Shown here piece after piece: positions 26,027 to 34,275 of a stretch of DNA of 64,000 nt (positions are counted from its first letter, which is position 1; the number at the start of each line of letters is the position of its first letter). A program made the translations under genes and the position numbers. The notes beneath the pieces were generated by a model. The model saw only the letters and a program-made list of their open reading frames with translations. It was not told where the DNA came from and did no database searches. The DNA is from Synechococcus sp. PCC 7335 (GTDB lineage Bacteria; Cyanobacteriota; Cyanobacteriia; Phormidesmidales; Phormidesmidaceae): contig NZ_DS989904.1 in assembly GCF_000155595.1 (NCBI RefSeq), positions 3,986,786-4,050,785 of the forward strand, read 5' to 3'.

Positions 26027-28237
26027 ATGAGTAAACCTGCTAGTTCTCAATCTGCAAGTCGCTCCAAGGAAAAGCCTACGGCTAAAAAGGACAGCGTTCA
26101 AAAAAAAGATCAGACTAAGGATCGATCGACTGACTCTACTCCAGTTCTATTGCAGCCGGATGATTCGCAATGGTACATCAGTCGAGAACTAAGCTGGTTA
26201 GAGTTTAACCGCCGCGTACTACACGAAGCTGTAGATAAACGCACGCCGCTGCTAGAAAGGCTGAAATTTCTAGCGATCTTTAGCTCTAACCTAGACGAGT
26301 ACTTTATGGTACGAGTTGCTGCAACCAAACAGCAAATCGAAGCCAATGTTTATAAGCGTACCCCAGATGGCCGTACCCCATCTGAGCAGCTTGAGGCAAT
26401 CGGTCAGCGCCTGCGCCCTATGATCGATCAGGTACACAGCTATTTTCAGAACGTGCTTAGAGGTGAGCTGATCGCTAATGATATTCGCTTACTAAACTAC
26501 GAAGAGCTCTCCGCAGAACAGACCGACTATTTAGACCAGTACTTCAAAGATCAGATCTTTCCGGTTTTGACCCCCCTTGCGGTTGATCCAGGACATCCCT
26601 TTCCCTACATATCAAACCTTAGTATCAATCTCGCAGTCGAAATCCAGGATCAAGCCTCCGCTGAATCCCACTTCGCCCGAGTAAAAGTTCCTAAGGTATT
26701 ACCTAGATTTGTTCAGCTGCCTACATCGCTAGAGGGTGTTCAGCCTTGCCGTTGGACAGGCGTACCAATGGAGCAAATTATCTCTCATAACATTGCGGCC
26801 CTATTCCCAGGCATGAGCGTCAAGGACTGTTATACCTTTCGAATTACGCGCAATGCAGACTTGTCGGTGGAAGAAGATGAGGCCGATGATTTGATGCTGG
26901 CTATTGAACAGGAGCTGCGTAAGCGACGGCTAGGCGGGTCAGTTGTCCGAATGGAAATTGAAAAAGGGATGAAAGGCACGATGAGAGCAACGCTGCTAGA
27001 CCAGCTTTCTCTCTCTGAGAAAGATGTCTACGATGTTGAAGGACTCTTAGGCCTGACTGACCTGATGAGCTTCATGGGACTGCCTATCAGTGAGCTCAAA
27101 GATGTCCGCTGGAAGCCAGTAACGCCTGCTCCTTGGAAGTTAGCTGCTCAGCAAGAAGGAGAAGATGTCTTTTCGCTGATTAAGCGGCGCGATCGCCTCG
27201 TTCATCACCCCTACCAAGCGTTCTCAGGCACGGTACAAACTTTTATTACCCAAGCTGCGACCGATCCAGACGTTCTAGCCATTAAAATGACACTGTATCG
27301 AACGTCGGGTGATTCTCCGATTGTCAACGCTTTAATTAAAGCTGCCGAAAACGATAAGCAAGTCGTAGCATTAGTAGAGCTCAAAGCCAGGTTTGACGAA
27401 GAAAACAACATTAACTGGGCAAGGGCACTAGAGCGCGCTGGGGTGCATGTTGTCTACGGATTAATTGGCCTAAAAACACACACCAAAGTAGCTTTAGTCG
27501 TGCGAAGAGAAACCGATGTTATTCGCCGCTACGTACATATCGGCACTGGCAACTACAACCCCAAAACAGCCAAACTCTATACCGACTTAGGACTACTAAG
27601 CTGCCGGGAAGATCTAGGCAAAGATCTGACTGATTTATTCAACTATCTAACAGGATATTCTCGGCAGCAGTCCTACAAAAAGCTACTGATTGCGCCTGTA
27701 GATTTGCGATCGCGTATGACCCAGTTCATTCAGCAAGAAACTAAACATGCTAAAGAAGGTAAGCGAGGCCACATCATTGCCAAGATGAACGCCTTAGTCG
27801 ATGCCGACATCATCACCGAACTCTATAAAGCTTCTCAAGCAGGTGTCAAAATTGAACTCATTATCCGTGGCATCTGCTGCCTGCGCCCAGGTATTAAGGG
27901 GCTAAGCGATAATATTAATGTCGTTAGCATTATTGGACGATTTTTAGAACACTCTCGCATCTTTTACTTTCATAATGATGACGATGAGCTATTCTATATC
28001 GGCTCAGCAGACTGGATGCCTCGGAACCTAGATCGCCGAGTAGAAGCTTTAGTACCCATTGAAGATCCACCGCTGCGTTCAGAGCTAGCAGCGATACTAG
28101 AAACCTGCTTGCAGGACAACCGCCAGGCTTGGAAAATGAAATCAGATGGCACTTACGTGCAGCTACAGCCTCAAAAGGGCGAAGCCGAGGTTAGCACGCA
28201 TAGTATCCTGATGGAAAAAGCACTTAGTCAGAGCTAG
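26027..28237 (+). CDS. ppk: Polyphosphate kinase 1
   Basis: 736 residues, full-length PPK1. A charged, low-complexity N-terminal extension of about 40 residues precedes the N-domain (RELSWLEFNRRVLHEA and SSNLDEYFMVRVA). The kinase core contains LYRTSGDSPIV and the His segment YVHIGTGNYNP around residue 505; the second catalytic His region is FLEHSRIFYFHND, then IGSADWMPRNLDRRVE. PPK1 reversibly polymerises the ATP gamma-phosphate into polyphosphate in the cytoplasm. AAGGAG lies 16 nt before the ATG. Upstream tandem repeats might carry regulatory sites, but do not match the cyanobacterial Pho-box spacing. Confidence 0.95.
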   Translation: MSKPASSQSASRSKEKPTAKKDSVQKKDQTKDRSTDSTPVLLQPDDSQWYISRELSWLEFNRRVLHEAVDKRTPLLERLKFLAIFSSNLDEYFMVRVAATKQQIEANVYKRTPDGRTPSEQLEAIGQRLRPMIDQVHSYFQNVLRGELIANDIRLLNYEELSAEQTDYLDQYFKDQIFPVLTPLAVDPGHPFPYISNLSINLAVEIQDQASAESHFARVKVPKVLPRFVQLPTSLEGVQPCRWTGVPMEQIISHNIAALFPGMSVKDCYTFRITRNADLSVEEDEADDLMLAIEQELRKRRLGGSVVRMEIEKGMKGTMRATLLDQLSLSEKDVYDVEGLLGLTDLMSFMGLPISELKDVRWKPVTPAPWKLAAQQEGEDVFSLIKRRDRLVHHPYQAFSGTVQTFITQAATDPDVLAIKMTLYRTSGDSPIVNALIKAAENDKQVVALVELKARFDEENNINWARALERAGVHVVYGLIGLKTHTKVALVVRRETDVIRRYVHIGTGNYNPKTAKLYTDLGLLSCREDLGKDLTDLFNYLTGYSRQQSYKKLLIAPVDLRSRMTQFIQQETKHAKEGKRGHIIAKMNALVDADIITELYKASQAGVKIELIIRGICCLRPGIKGLSDNINVVSIIGRFLEHSRIFYFHNDDDELFYIGSADWMPRNLDRRVEALVPIEDPPLRSELAAILETCLQDNRQAWKMKSDGTYVQLQPQKGEAEVSTHSILMEKALSQS

Positions 28238-28261
28238 TATCAGCTAATATTAGCTAGCTTT
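28232..28261. repeat. 10-bp triplication covering the ppk stop
   Basis: AGCTAGTATC, AGCTAATATT and AGCTAGCTTT in succession. The TAG (28235-28237) is in the first unit. Confidence 0.75.
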
Positions 28262-28284
28262 CGCCGATTCAGGGCCTGATTCTA

Positions 28285-28323
28285 CCTAGTGGGTGACTTG
28301 AGATCTTCAGGTTTGTCACTAGG
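28285..28323. terminator. Possible hairpin after ppk
   Basis: CCTAGTG / CACTAGG 7-bp stem with a long loop. Weak; no U-tract. Confidence 0.35.
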
Positions 28324-28450
28324 CAGATTTATCACGGTGCTAGCTAGGGTCCAGTTTTCTAACTAAAAGTCCAGCGACAAAAGCAGGCTAAGCGATTTAC
28401 GCTCCTTCTAAGAGCTTTTCTGCGGAGTATGCATCCGAGAAGCACTACCT

Positions 28451-28666
28451 CTATTCAAATTTCTCTAACTGCTCTAGCTTTAGCCACACATTAGGCGTAG
28501 GTACCCGGCCAAACTTGACTAAGCCATAATCGTCACGAACATCTAGAATCTCACCCTTGGTATCAAATACATAGCTAGAAAGACGGGTATCGCTCGCTTT
28601 AGCCTCTACGCTATTTTCAAACTTCTCTTTGACCAAACGGACGAAGTCTCCTTTCTTTACTGGCAT
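28451..28666 (-). CDS. ndhO: NDH-1 complex subunit NdhO
   Basis: 71 residues, typical size. [19 protein letters not shown], then the [11 protein letters not shown] strand and [18 protein letters not shown] at the end match NdhO. It is a peripheral subunit of the cyanobacterial photosynthetic NDH-1 complex on the thylakoid, which takes part in cyclic electron flow and CO2 uptake; NdhO is thought to restrain complex activity by competing with ferredoxin-type donors. Downstream of mutM on the same strand, 145 bp away. Confidence 0.95.
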   Translation of the reverse strand: MPVKKGDFVRLVKEKFENSVEAKASDTRLSSYVFDTKGEILDVRDDYGLVKFGRVPTPNVWLKLEQLEKFE

Positions 28667-28811
28667 AGCTCTCTCACGTAATCAAGTATTAGTAGTCTAT
28701 TAGTAATCAGGTATCAGCAATGGGTTCTTAGCCAGTTGCTTAAGGACCGCCACTGTGAGCTGCTATTGCTAGCAGCCTCGTCTGCTACAGCTTATTGTAT
28801 CGTCATCAAGA

Positions 28812-29669
28812 CTATCGCTGACATTTTGGACAATAGTGGGCAGAGCGGCCAGCTAGTTTTATCCGCAAAATCCCTACACCACATTTCCGACAGGGTTCTC
28901 CCTCTCGATCATAGACCCAAGCCACTCCGCCGTAGTTTCCGTTGGTGCCGTGTACGTCTCTAAAGTCACTAAAGGTAGTACCGCCAGATTCGATGCTAGT
29001 TGTGAGTACGTCTCGAATTGCCTGATGCAGTTTGGTAATTTTTCGGCGAGTCAGGCGATCGCACACAACCGTAGGCCGAATTCCACTCAAGAACAGCGCC
29101 TCGTCCGCATAGATATTACCAATACCTGCTACCAAGCGCTGATCTAGCAATGCATTCTTAATCGGACGCTGCCTTCCCTTCAAGGCGGAAGCTAGATAGT
29201 CTATCGAAAATTCTTCAGAAAACGGCTCTGGTCCTAGCTTTTGCAAGCCGGTCATTACCGAATCTATCGCTCTATCGGGCGGAACCCACCACAGTCGTCC
29301 AAATGTACGCTGGTCTACGTATCGCAGCTCATTGTCACCATCAAAAAAAAGTCTTACCCGGCAATGCGTCTGCATGGGCTCATTTTTGGGAACCCACAGT
29401 AATTGCCCAGTCATTCGTAAATGGACCCCTAGCCAGCCTGCCGGTTCTAGCTCAAGTCGACGCCTTTGGCATAGCGTTGCCAATAGGTATTTACCACGCC
29501 GGTGCCAGCTCGTGATCTGTACACTACTCATTGCCTCTAAAAAGGCATCAGCCAGTTCAGGGTAGGCAATTGTACGCGCTAAGCGCACCTCTCCCCCTCG
29601 AACTGGCTGATTAAGTGAGACTCGATTAAGACCCCGACGAACGGTTTCTACCTCAGGAAGCTCAGGCAC
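28812..29669 (-). CDS. mutM: Formamidopyrimidine-DNA glycosylase
   Basis: 285 residues. After the initiator, PELPEVETVRRGL gives the catalytic Pro and Glu; the C-terminal zinc finger is CRKCGVG....YCPKCQR. The protein removes oxidised purines such as 8-oxoguanine and nicks the strand. Start is a GTG at 29669, 9 nt after the psaE TAG, so the two are probably one transcript with short spacing. Pairing a photosystem gene with a repair enzyme for oxidative lesions is a plausible logic but remains inference. Confidence 0.95.
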   Translation of the reverse strand: MPELPEVETVRRGLNRVSLNQPVRGGEVRLARTIAYPELADAFLEAMSSVQITSWHRRGKYLLATLCQRRRLELEPAGWLGVHLRMTGQLLWVPKNEPMQTHCRVRLFFDGDNELRYVDQRTFGRLWWVPPDRAIDSVMTGLQKLGPEPFSEEFSIDYLASALKGRQRPIKNALLDQRLVAGIGNIYADEALFLSGIRPTVVCDRLTRRKITKLHQAIRDVLTTSIESGGTTFSDFRDVHGTNGNYGGVAWVYDREGEPCRKCGVGILRIKLAGRSAHYCPKCQR

Positions 29670-29678
29670 TACGCTTCT

Positions 29679-29894
29679 CTATTTTTTAGCAGCCTTCTTT
29701 GGAGGTGCTTCTACTTCTACTAGCTCTGCTTCAGAAAAGTTGTTTGTGTTCACACCGGCATAGTTAACTTTGCTAAAGCGCACCACAACAGGATACTTGA
29801 TACCGCTTTGGTCGACTGAAGCAACGGAGCCTACTTCCCGAAACCAGTAAGACTCTGGGCGAAGAATTCTAACTTTAGAACCACGCTGAACCAT
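29679..29894 (-). CDS. psaE: Photosystem I subunit IV (PsaE)
   Basis: 71 residues with the SH3-like core [21 protein letters not shown], then [20 protein letters not shown]. It lies on the cytoplasmic side of PSI and aids ferredoxin docking and cyclic flow. The C-terminus is a short Lys/Ala/Pro-rich extension (PPKKAAKK). The start has no strong ribosome-binding site visible. First gene of the psaE-mutM pair. Confidence 0.97.
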   Translation of the reverse strand: MVQRGSKVRILRPESYWFREVGSVASVDQSGIKYPVVVRFSKVNYAGVNTNNFSEAELVEVEAPPKKAAKK

Positions 29895-30153
29895 GAATAC
29901 TAACCCTCTTACAAAATGCTAGACATACAGTAGGTTGTTAACAGACGCTACCTATCTCTCAACATTACTACTCTGTTGCTTCTAAACTTCACTTTTTAAG
30001 TTTTGTTGCTACAAAGCGATAACTTTTGCAAAGTACGAAGTTGATATACGAGCTGTAACGTAGTGAGTTTCAATTAGCCTATTGAGTACACATCAATTTG
30101 AGTACTCAGCTACGGCCAGGCTAGCTGTAGGATAGAACCGTTAGCGGTAGCGC

Positions 30154-30177
30154 TGCAATGGGTTATGCAATGGGTTC
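30154..30177. repeat. 12-bp tandem duplication covering a stop codon
   Basis: TGCAATGGGTTA and TGCAATGGGTTC in succession (11 of 12). The stop of the 276-residue minus-strand gene (30163-30165) is in the first unit. Confidence 0.8.
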
Positions 30178-30993
30178 AGTAGTCTCTTCTGTAGGTGCCT
30201 CAGTCTCCGCCGTGCCACTACTGACTGGTCGCGTCACCTTGATACCATTTTCTTCGAAAATGACTTTTGGTTCGTAGGCTAGCATATCGATATGTATGAC
30301 CTGAACGCTGCCACTGCCAATGCGATCGCCTACCTTGACATACCGCTCCGGCTCGTCGCCCGCTTGAACAATCGCGTAAGAGGTCCCGTCTAGCTGAATA
30401 ACACCAGAAACCGCAACGGTTTGTGCAACGACGGTCTGGGGAATAGAAGGTTCTTCTACTACTGATGGTTCTACTACTACTGGAGGTTCTACTACCGGTT
30501 CTTCTTTCACCTGCACTGCCGGCTGAGTTGGGTTCGCGGGTGTAGAAAAGTCTGAAGGGTTAATTGTTATGCTCTCACTCGCGTTATTCGCACTTGCAGT
30601 TATCTCGTCTGGTAGCTCAATAGGTTCAGGGGCTAATGGAATTGGCAAAGTCGCAAATGGATCAACACGAGATCTAGAGACTGCCTGGGCCCTCGCTGAG
30701 GGATCAGTCGACTGAATTAAGTCTGCTGTTACAGTCGGTAGTGCGTCTAGCAAAGGGTCTTCAAATGCGTCTTCATCATCGAGCGCAATAGCAGCCTCTT
30801 GGTCCGCTTCAACTGCTTGCTTTCGCGTTTCGATAGTAGTCGCTATCGGATCAATAATTTCGATATCTTCTCCAGCACTTAGATACTGACAGCCGGTCAA
30901 TGGAACCGTTGCTACTAAGATTAGGAGCCATTGCCACGCGGATTGATTTTGCATAGGACACAGCAGTCGAAAGTTTTGATTTAGCGGGGTCAT
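30163..30993 (-). CDS. Putative lipoprotein with Pro/Val/Glu-rich linker
   Basis: 276 residues. A signal segment ends in PLTGC (Cys35 from the first ATG; an internal ATG at 30954 gives a shorter signal). The middle is disordered and rich in Pro, Glu and Val (VKEEPVVEPPVVVEPSVVEE). The C-terminal 85 residues form an ordered domain: VSGVIQLDGTSYAIVQAG, RYVKVGDRIG, MLAYEPKVIFEENGIKVTRP. This resembles small beta domains of pilus or secretion accessory proteins, but I cannot name the family. It lies next to sigF on the same strand, a sigma factor tied to pilus/motility genes in other cyanobacteria. Confidence 0.7.
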   Translation of the reverse strand: MTPLNQNFRLLCPMQNQSAWQWLLILVATVPLTGCQYLSAGEDIEIIDPIATTIETRKQAVEADQEAAIALDDEDAFEDPLLDALPTVTADLIQSTDPSARAQAVSRSRVDPFATLPIPLAPEPIELPDEITASANNASESITINPSDFSTPANPTQPAVQVKEEPVVEPPVVVEPSVVEEPSIPQTVVAQTVAVSGVIQLDGTSYAIVQAGDEPERYVKVGDRIGSGSVQVIHIDMLAYEPKVIFEENGIKVTRPVSSGTAETEAPTEETTEPIA

Positions 30994-31059
30994 CGCGGGC
31001 GTTTTTGAGACGTTTGCACGAACCTGTGCTCTCTTAAAGTAGACAGAAAGGAGTAAAAC

Positions 31060-31097
31060 TAACAGGTTGGGTCTGTACTAATAGGTTTGATCTGTTC
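31060..31097. repeat. Degenerate 19-bp tandem duplication after sigF
   Basis: TAACAGGTTGGGTCTGTAC and TAATAGGTTTGATCTGTTC (about 14 of 19) lie 13-50 bp downstream of the sigF stop. Confidence 0.55.
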
Positions 31098-31109
31098 TGC
31101 CGCGACTTT

Positions 31110-31889
31110 TTACCCTTCTCTAGCGGGACGCATAATTGCCTGTAGATGTTGCAGCCCTTTTCTTACGCGGCGAGAGACCGTCACAGAACTAATTCCTAAT
31201 TTCTTAGCGGTTTCTTTTTGAGTAAGATCCTGTAAAAAGACAAACTCTAATACTTCGCGAGTCCGTTTTTCTAGTTGCTCCAACGCCTGTTGAAGTCGAA
31301 TCCTATCCTCTTGGGCGAGTTGAAAGCTACGGTACCTAGCATCTGGTAAGAGTTCCCCCAAAGAAGAGGCACCATTCCTATCTTCTCTAATCGGAGCGTC
31401 TAGGCTTAATAGGTGACGGTTGCTGCTAGCTAGTTTTACTTGCTGCCACTCTTCTACAGTAACGTTGAGCCTTGCTGCAACTTCATAGTCGTTAGGCTTA
31501 CGATTAAGCTCATTTTGCAGATGTCGGATAGCCTGCGCTGCTTGATTCTGCAGAGCTTGCCATTTTCTAGGGATTCGGACAACCGTACCCTTATCTCTAA
31601 GATAGTGCTGAATCTCACCACGGATATAGGGAATCGCAAAAGAGCTAAATGCATACCCTTTTTCTAGATCAAATCGTTCGATGGCGTTGATCAAGCCGAG
31701 ACTGCCGATTTGCATTAAATCGTCAAAGGTCTCACCAGAATACCCTAACCAACGGTATGCTTCCTGACGAACCAATCCAATATTGAGCTGAACTAAGCGA
31801 TTACGTAGCTGAAGCGAACGGTCTTTTTGGTAGAGGCTGAGGAGCTCAAAAGATTGATTTTTTAGAACTTGGTGAGGTGAAGCGTGCAT
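31110..31889 (-). CDS. sigF: Group 3 sigma factor SigF-type
   Basis: 259 residues from ATG 31889; this matches SigF length, and an upstream ATG (31922) is in frame. Regions: FDDLMQIGSLGLINAIERFD (2.2), AFSSFAIPYIRGEIQHYLRD (2.3-2.4), a region-3 helix with RKPNDYEVAARLNVT, and the 4.2 helix-turn-helix DLTQKETAKKLGISSVTVSRR. No region 1.1. In Synechocystis the SigF family drives pili and phototaxis genes. No anti-sigma gene is adjacent. A tandem duplication follows its stop. Confidence 0.9.
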   Translation of the reverse strand: MHASPHQVLKNQSFELLSLYQKDRSLQLRNRLVQLNIGLVRQEAYRWLGYSGETFDDLMQIGSLGLINAIERFDLEKGYAFSSFAIPYIRGEIQHYLRDKGTVVRIPRKWQALQNQAAQAIRHLQNELNRKPNDYEVAARLNVTVEEWQQVKLASSNRHLLSLDAPIREDRNGASSLGELLPDARYRSFQLAQEDRIRLQQALEQLEKRTREVLEFVFLQDLTQKETAKKLGISSVTVSRRVRKGLQHLQAIMRPAREG

Positions 31890-32223
31890 ACAAGAAAAAC
31901 CTGTCGGATTCTCACTTAGCATCCTTAGGCTAATGAAGAAAGAGAACTATTAGCGCTCGAACTAGAGTACTAAGTCAAACAACCTAGAGGTAGTTTGACC
32001 ACAGCGCTAACAAGGACAGCCTAATTAGGTCCACCTTCTATCGCAATTGGGTTTTTACGGAATCGAGAGTCTGAAACAACAAAAAAAGGACACCCCAAAG
32101 GATGTCCTCTTCAATCAATGTTTGGTAATAGATAAAGGCAACTAGAGCAAATCGAATTCTAGGCTAAGCCACTTTAGTTAGCAAGCTGCAGCTTAGCCGA
32201 GTGACCAACGTTATAGAACGGCT
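31890..32223. other. Intergenic region between psbO and sigF
   Basis: About 330 bp holding the psbO terminator and the sigF promoter; no gene seen. Confidence 0.5.
32087..32108 (-). terminator. psbO terminator
   Basis: Minus strand AGGACATCC-TTTG-GGGTGTCCT (one wobble) followed by TTTTTTTGTTGTTT. Confidence 0.8.
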
Positions 32224-33060
32224 TTAGGCATCGAAATCGGGTTCAATTCGGCCATAGAAAACACCTTGTAAGCGAACATCGTCCGCAGCGGCGGTTCCCA
32301 TATCAGTATCAGAAGGCTGTTCTGAGATGAATGTACCGCCTATTTCCCCTGTATTACTATCTACCTTAGAAATCTGTAGGGAAATAGTTCCACTGCCAAC
32401 ATCGAAGGCTTTGACATTCTCTCTAGCCAAATCGTTAGAATCAGCGCGAGCAGGTAGCGCTACTGCATTATCATAGCCAGTCGTCAGGCCTCTTGCCTTG
32501 GGATCGAGAAAGTTGGAAGTGCGATAGGAAGGTACCCGGAAAGAGCCTTCAAAGTCAGTAGAGGTAGTGATTGCATTTAGACCAGGCTGAGAGCGAGCTT
32601 CGAGTCCCTTGATGGTAAATAGGAAAGGAATCTGATCGCCACCAGGTAGAAGTACGGTGATAGGCTGGAAATCCATCCCTAGCTTCTCGTCAAAAACCAG
32701 ACTACCGTCGTCTTGAAGGTTGATATCGCCGCTTACCTGCTCAATAGAAGTGGTGTAGCGAGTGAGGGATTTTCCGGCGACAAATTCAGCTTCTTTTCGC
32801 TTGTTAGGAGATTCCTGTTTAACAAAGAAGCTCGTAGGCTCCAGGCATAGATCAACTAGCTTGTAGGTAGTGCCTTCTTCGATGGGAATTTGTCCACGGC
32901 GAGTTTCGTCTACCTGAGGGCAGCTATTGGCAAGTCCAGTGTTGCGAATTTGGTCGTAGGTGAGCGGAATTTCGCTGGTGGCGGAAGGAGCTTCACTACA
33001 GGCTGTCAAAACGCCTAAGCAAAGGGCAAAAAACGCAGCGAGCAGAGCGCGATACCTCAT
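32224..33060 (-). CDS. psbO: Photosystem II manganese-stabilising protein
   Basis: 278 residues. The mature part begins after a signal peptide; key family segments LTYDQIRNTGLANSCPQ, DFQPITVLLPGGDQIPFLF, STDFEGSFRVPSYRTSNF and QGVFYGRIEPDFDA are all there, with the two Cys that form the conserved disulphide (NSCPQ and LVDLCLEP). It shields and stabilises the oxygen-evolving cluster on the lumen side. A lipobox-like LTAC (Cys21) ends the signal segment, so it may be lipid-anchored. ATG 33060 is chosen over an in-frame TTG because the TTGAGG that would encode that start is the ribosome-binding site. Confidence 0.97.
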   Translation of the reverse strand: MRYRALLAAFFALCLGVLTACSEAPSATSEIPLTYDQIRNTGLANSCPQVDETRRGQIPIEEGTTYKLVDLCLEPTSFFVKQESPNKRKEAEFVAGKSLTRYTTSIEQVSGDINLQDDGSLVFDEKLGMDFQPITVLLPGGDQIPFLFTIKGLEARSQPGLNAITTSTDFEGSFRVPSYRTSNFLDPKARGLTTGYDNAVALPARADSNDLARENVKAFDVGSGTISLQISKVDSNTGEIGGTFISEQPSDTDMGTAAADDVRLQGVFYGRIEPDFDA

Positions 33061-33223
33061 GGGTAACCTCAAGATTATTAGATGTTAAAGGGTATTTAGT
33101 ACATAAGTTTACACCGCCTCTGTCCAGTTTTGGAGCTGGTTTTGAGAGGCGGAGTGCTTGCACTAGCGACTAGCGATCGCGTAGGCTCAGTCAAGCTAGT
33201 CACGATAGAAACGCCAAGGTATA

Positions 33224-33284
33224 GGGCAAACAGGGTTTTCGCCTTCGCTAGAAAACCGCGCCAGTGTTACTGAACGCCTTGCCC
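33224..33284 (+). other. Possible structured RNA leader (three-way junction)
   Basis: An outer stem GGGCAA/TTGCCC encloses a hairpin GGTTTTC/GAAAACC and a second hairpin GCGC-CAGT-GTT-ACTG-AA-CGC. It ends 38 nt before the start of the next gene on the same strand. No known riboswitch class was recognised; could also be a degenerate palindromic repeat. Confidence 0.4.
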
Positions 33285-33321
33285 ATATTGTCCCAACCAA
33301 CAGGTTACAAAATTTAAAACG

Positions 33322-33654
33322 GTGAGCAATTCTACGTCTTCTCAAGACTCTAATGACCTGAACGAGTTAGTCCAAGCGGTGCAGTCTGTTGCACAGCGTA
33401 GGGAGGGTAACTGTCTGGCTTTGCTGGAATTGCTAAGGCAGTTAGAGCGACTACATAACGATATTCGCGACACCTTGTTTAGAGATGCATTGCCTGACAA
33501 CCGACAGCGGCTATACCGGCTATTAAGAGATATTGAACAAGCGGGTGGGTGGCCTTATATCCAGAGGATGCAGTTGCTGTCTTTAATAGAAAACTTGGAG
33601 AAAGCGGAACAAGCATTTGGGTATGCTGAAGAAGATGCTGATGAACCAAGCTAG
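33322..33654 (+). CDS. Small uncharacterised helical protein
   Basis: 110 residues from a GTG. Strongly helical and Leu/Arg-rich: LLELLRQLERLHNDIRDTLF and LIENLEKAEQAFGYAEED. A WPYIQRMQL segment divides two helices; it ends acidic. No membrane helix, no Cys. The family is not recognised but the pattern looks like a conserved cyanobacterial protein. It is divergent from psbO and preceded by a possible structured leader. Confidence 0.7.
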   Translation: MSNSTSSQDSNDLNELVQAVQSVAQRREGNCLALLELLRQLERLHNDIRDTLFRDALPDNRQRLYRLLRDIEQAGGWPYIQRMQLLSLIENLEKAEQAFGYAEEDADEPS

Positions 33655-34275
33655 GTACGGAGACTAACTCTATAGCTTCCTTATTAATGCTCTTTCTATA
33701 TTCATAGGTTCTTCATCAGTCACTAATCCTCTAAGCGTCTTCGCGTTCTAAATTGTTATGACATGGAGTTATAGCGGATTCGTATCGTTACGAACGTATT
33801 GTCTATGAATTGAGAGCGTTCTTAGTACAAAATCGTTTTTGTAACAGTAACAGCCAAAGATAGAGATACTTGATCAGATTCACTTTGACTAAATCACAAT
33901 AGCTAGCCTTTTGAGATTCCTACTCCGGATCTAGACGTCTTCGGTTCGCTTTGAAACAATGTTTTTTGTTTCCATCCATCTCTACCGAGTTCTCTACTTC
34001 GTAAAATCCTCTGTCCAAAGAAACTCGAATAGTTAGGGCTCTAGATAGTTAGGACTCTGTGGGTAGCCACTAGGGCGAGCAGATTGGACGGTGGCTGCAT
34101 ATCCTAATCTCATAGAAGTGGAAGACCTAAAGTGGAAGATTTCGACTGATGTTCGTAGTAGATCGCCCACGTCGGGTGTCACAGGTAGCTAGCTACACCA
34201 TAGATAGAAAAAAGTAGGATAGCCAGAGTATTGATGAAAGTTTTGTTGACAAAGCAACTGATTAAGTAGGCAGCT
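33655..34275. other. Intergenic region of about 620 bp
   Basis: No gene recognised. Contains a 16-bp period duplication (34031-34057: AGTTAGGGCTCTAGAT, AGTTAGGACTCTG) and presumably the promoter of the hydrolase-like gene. Confidence 0.45.
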
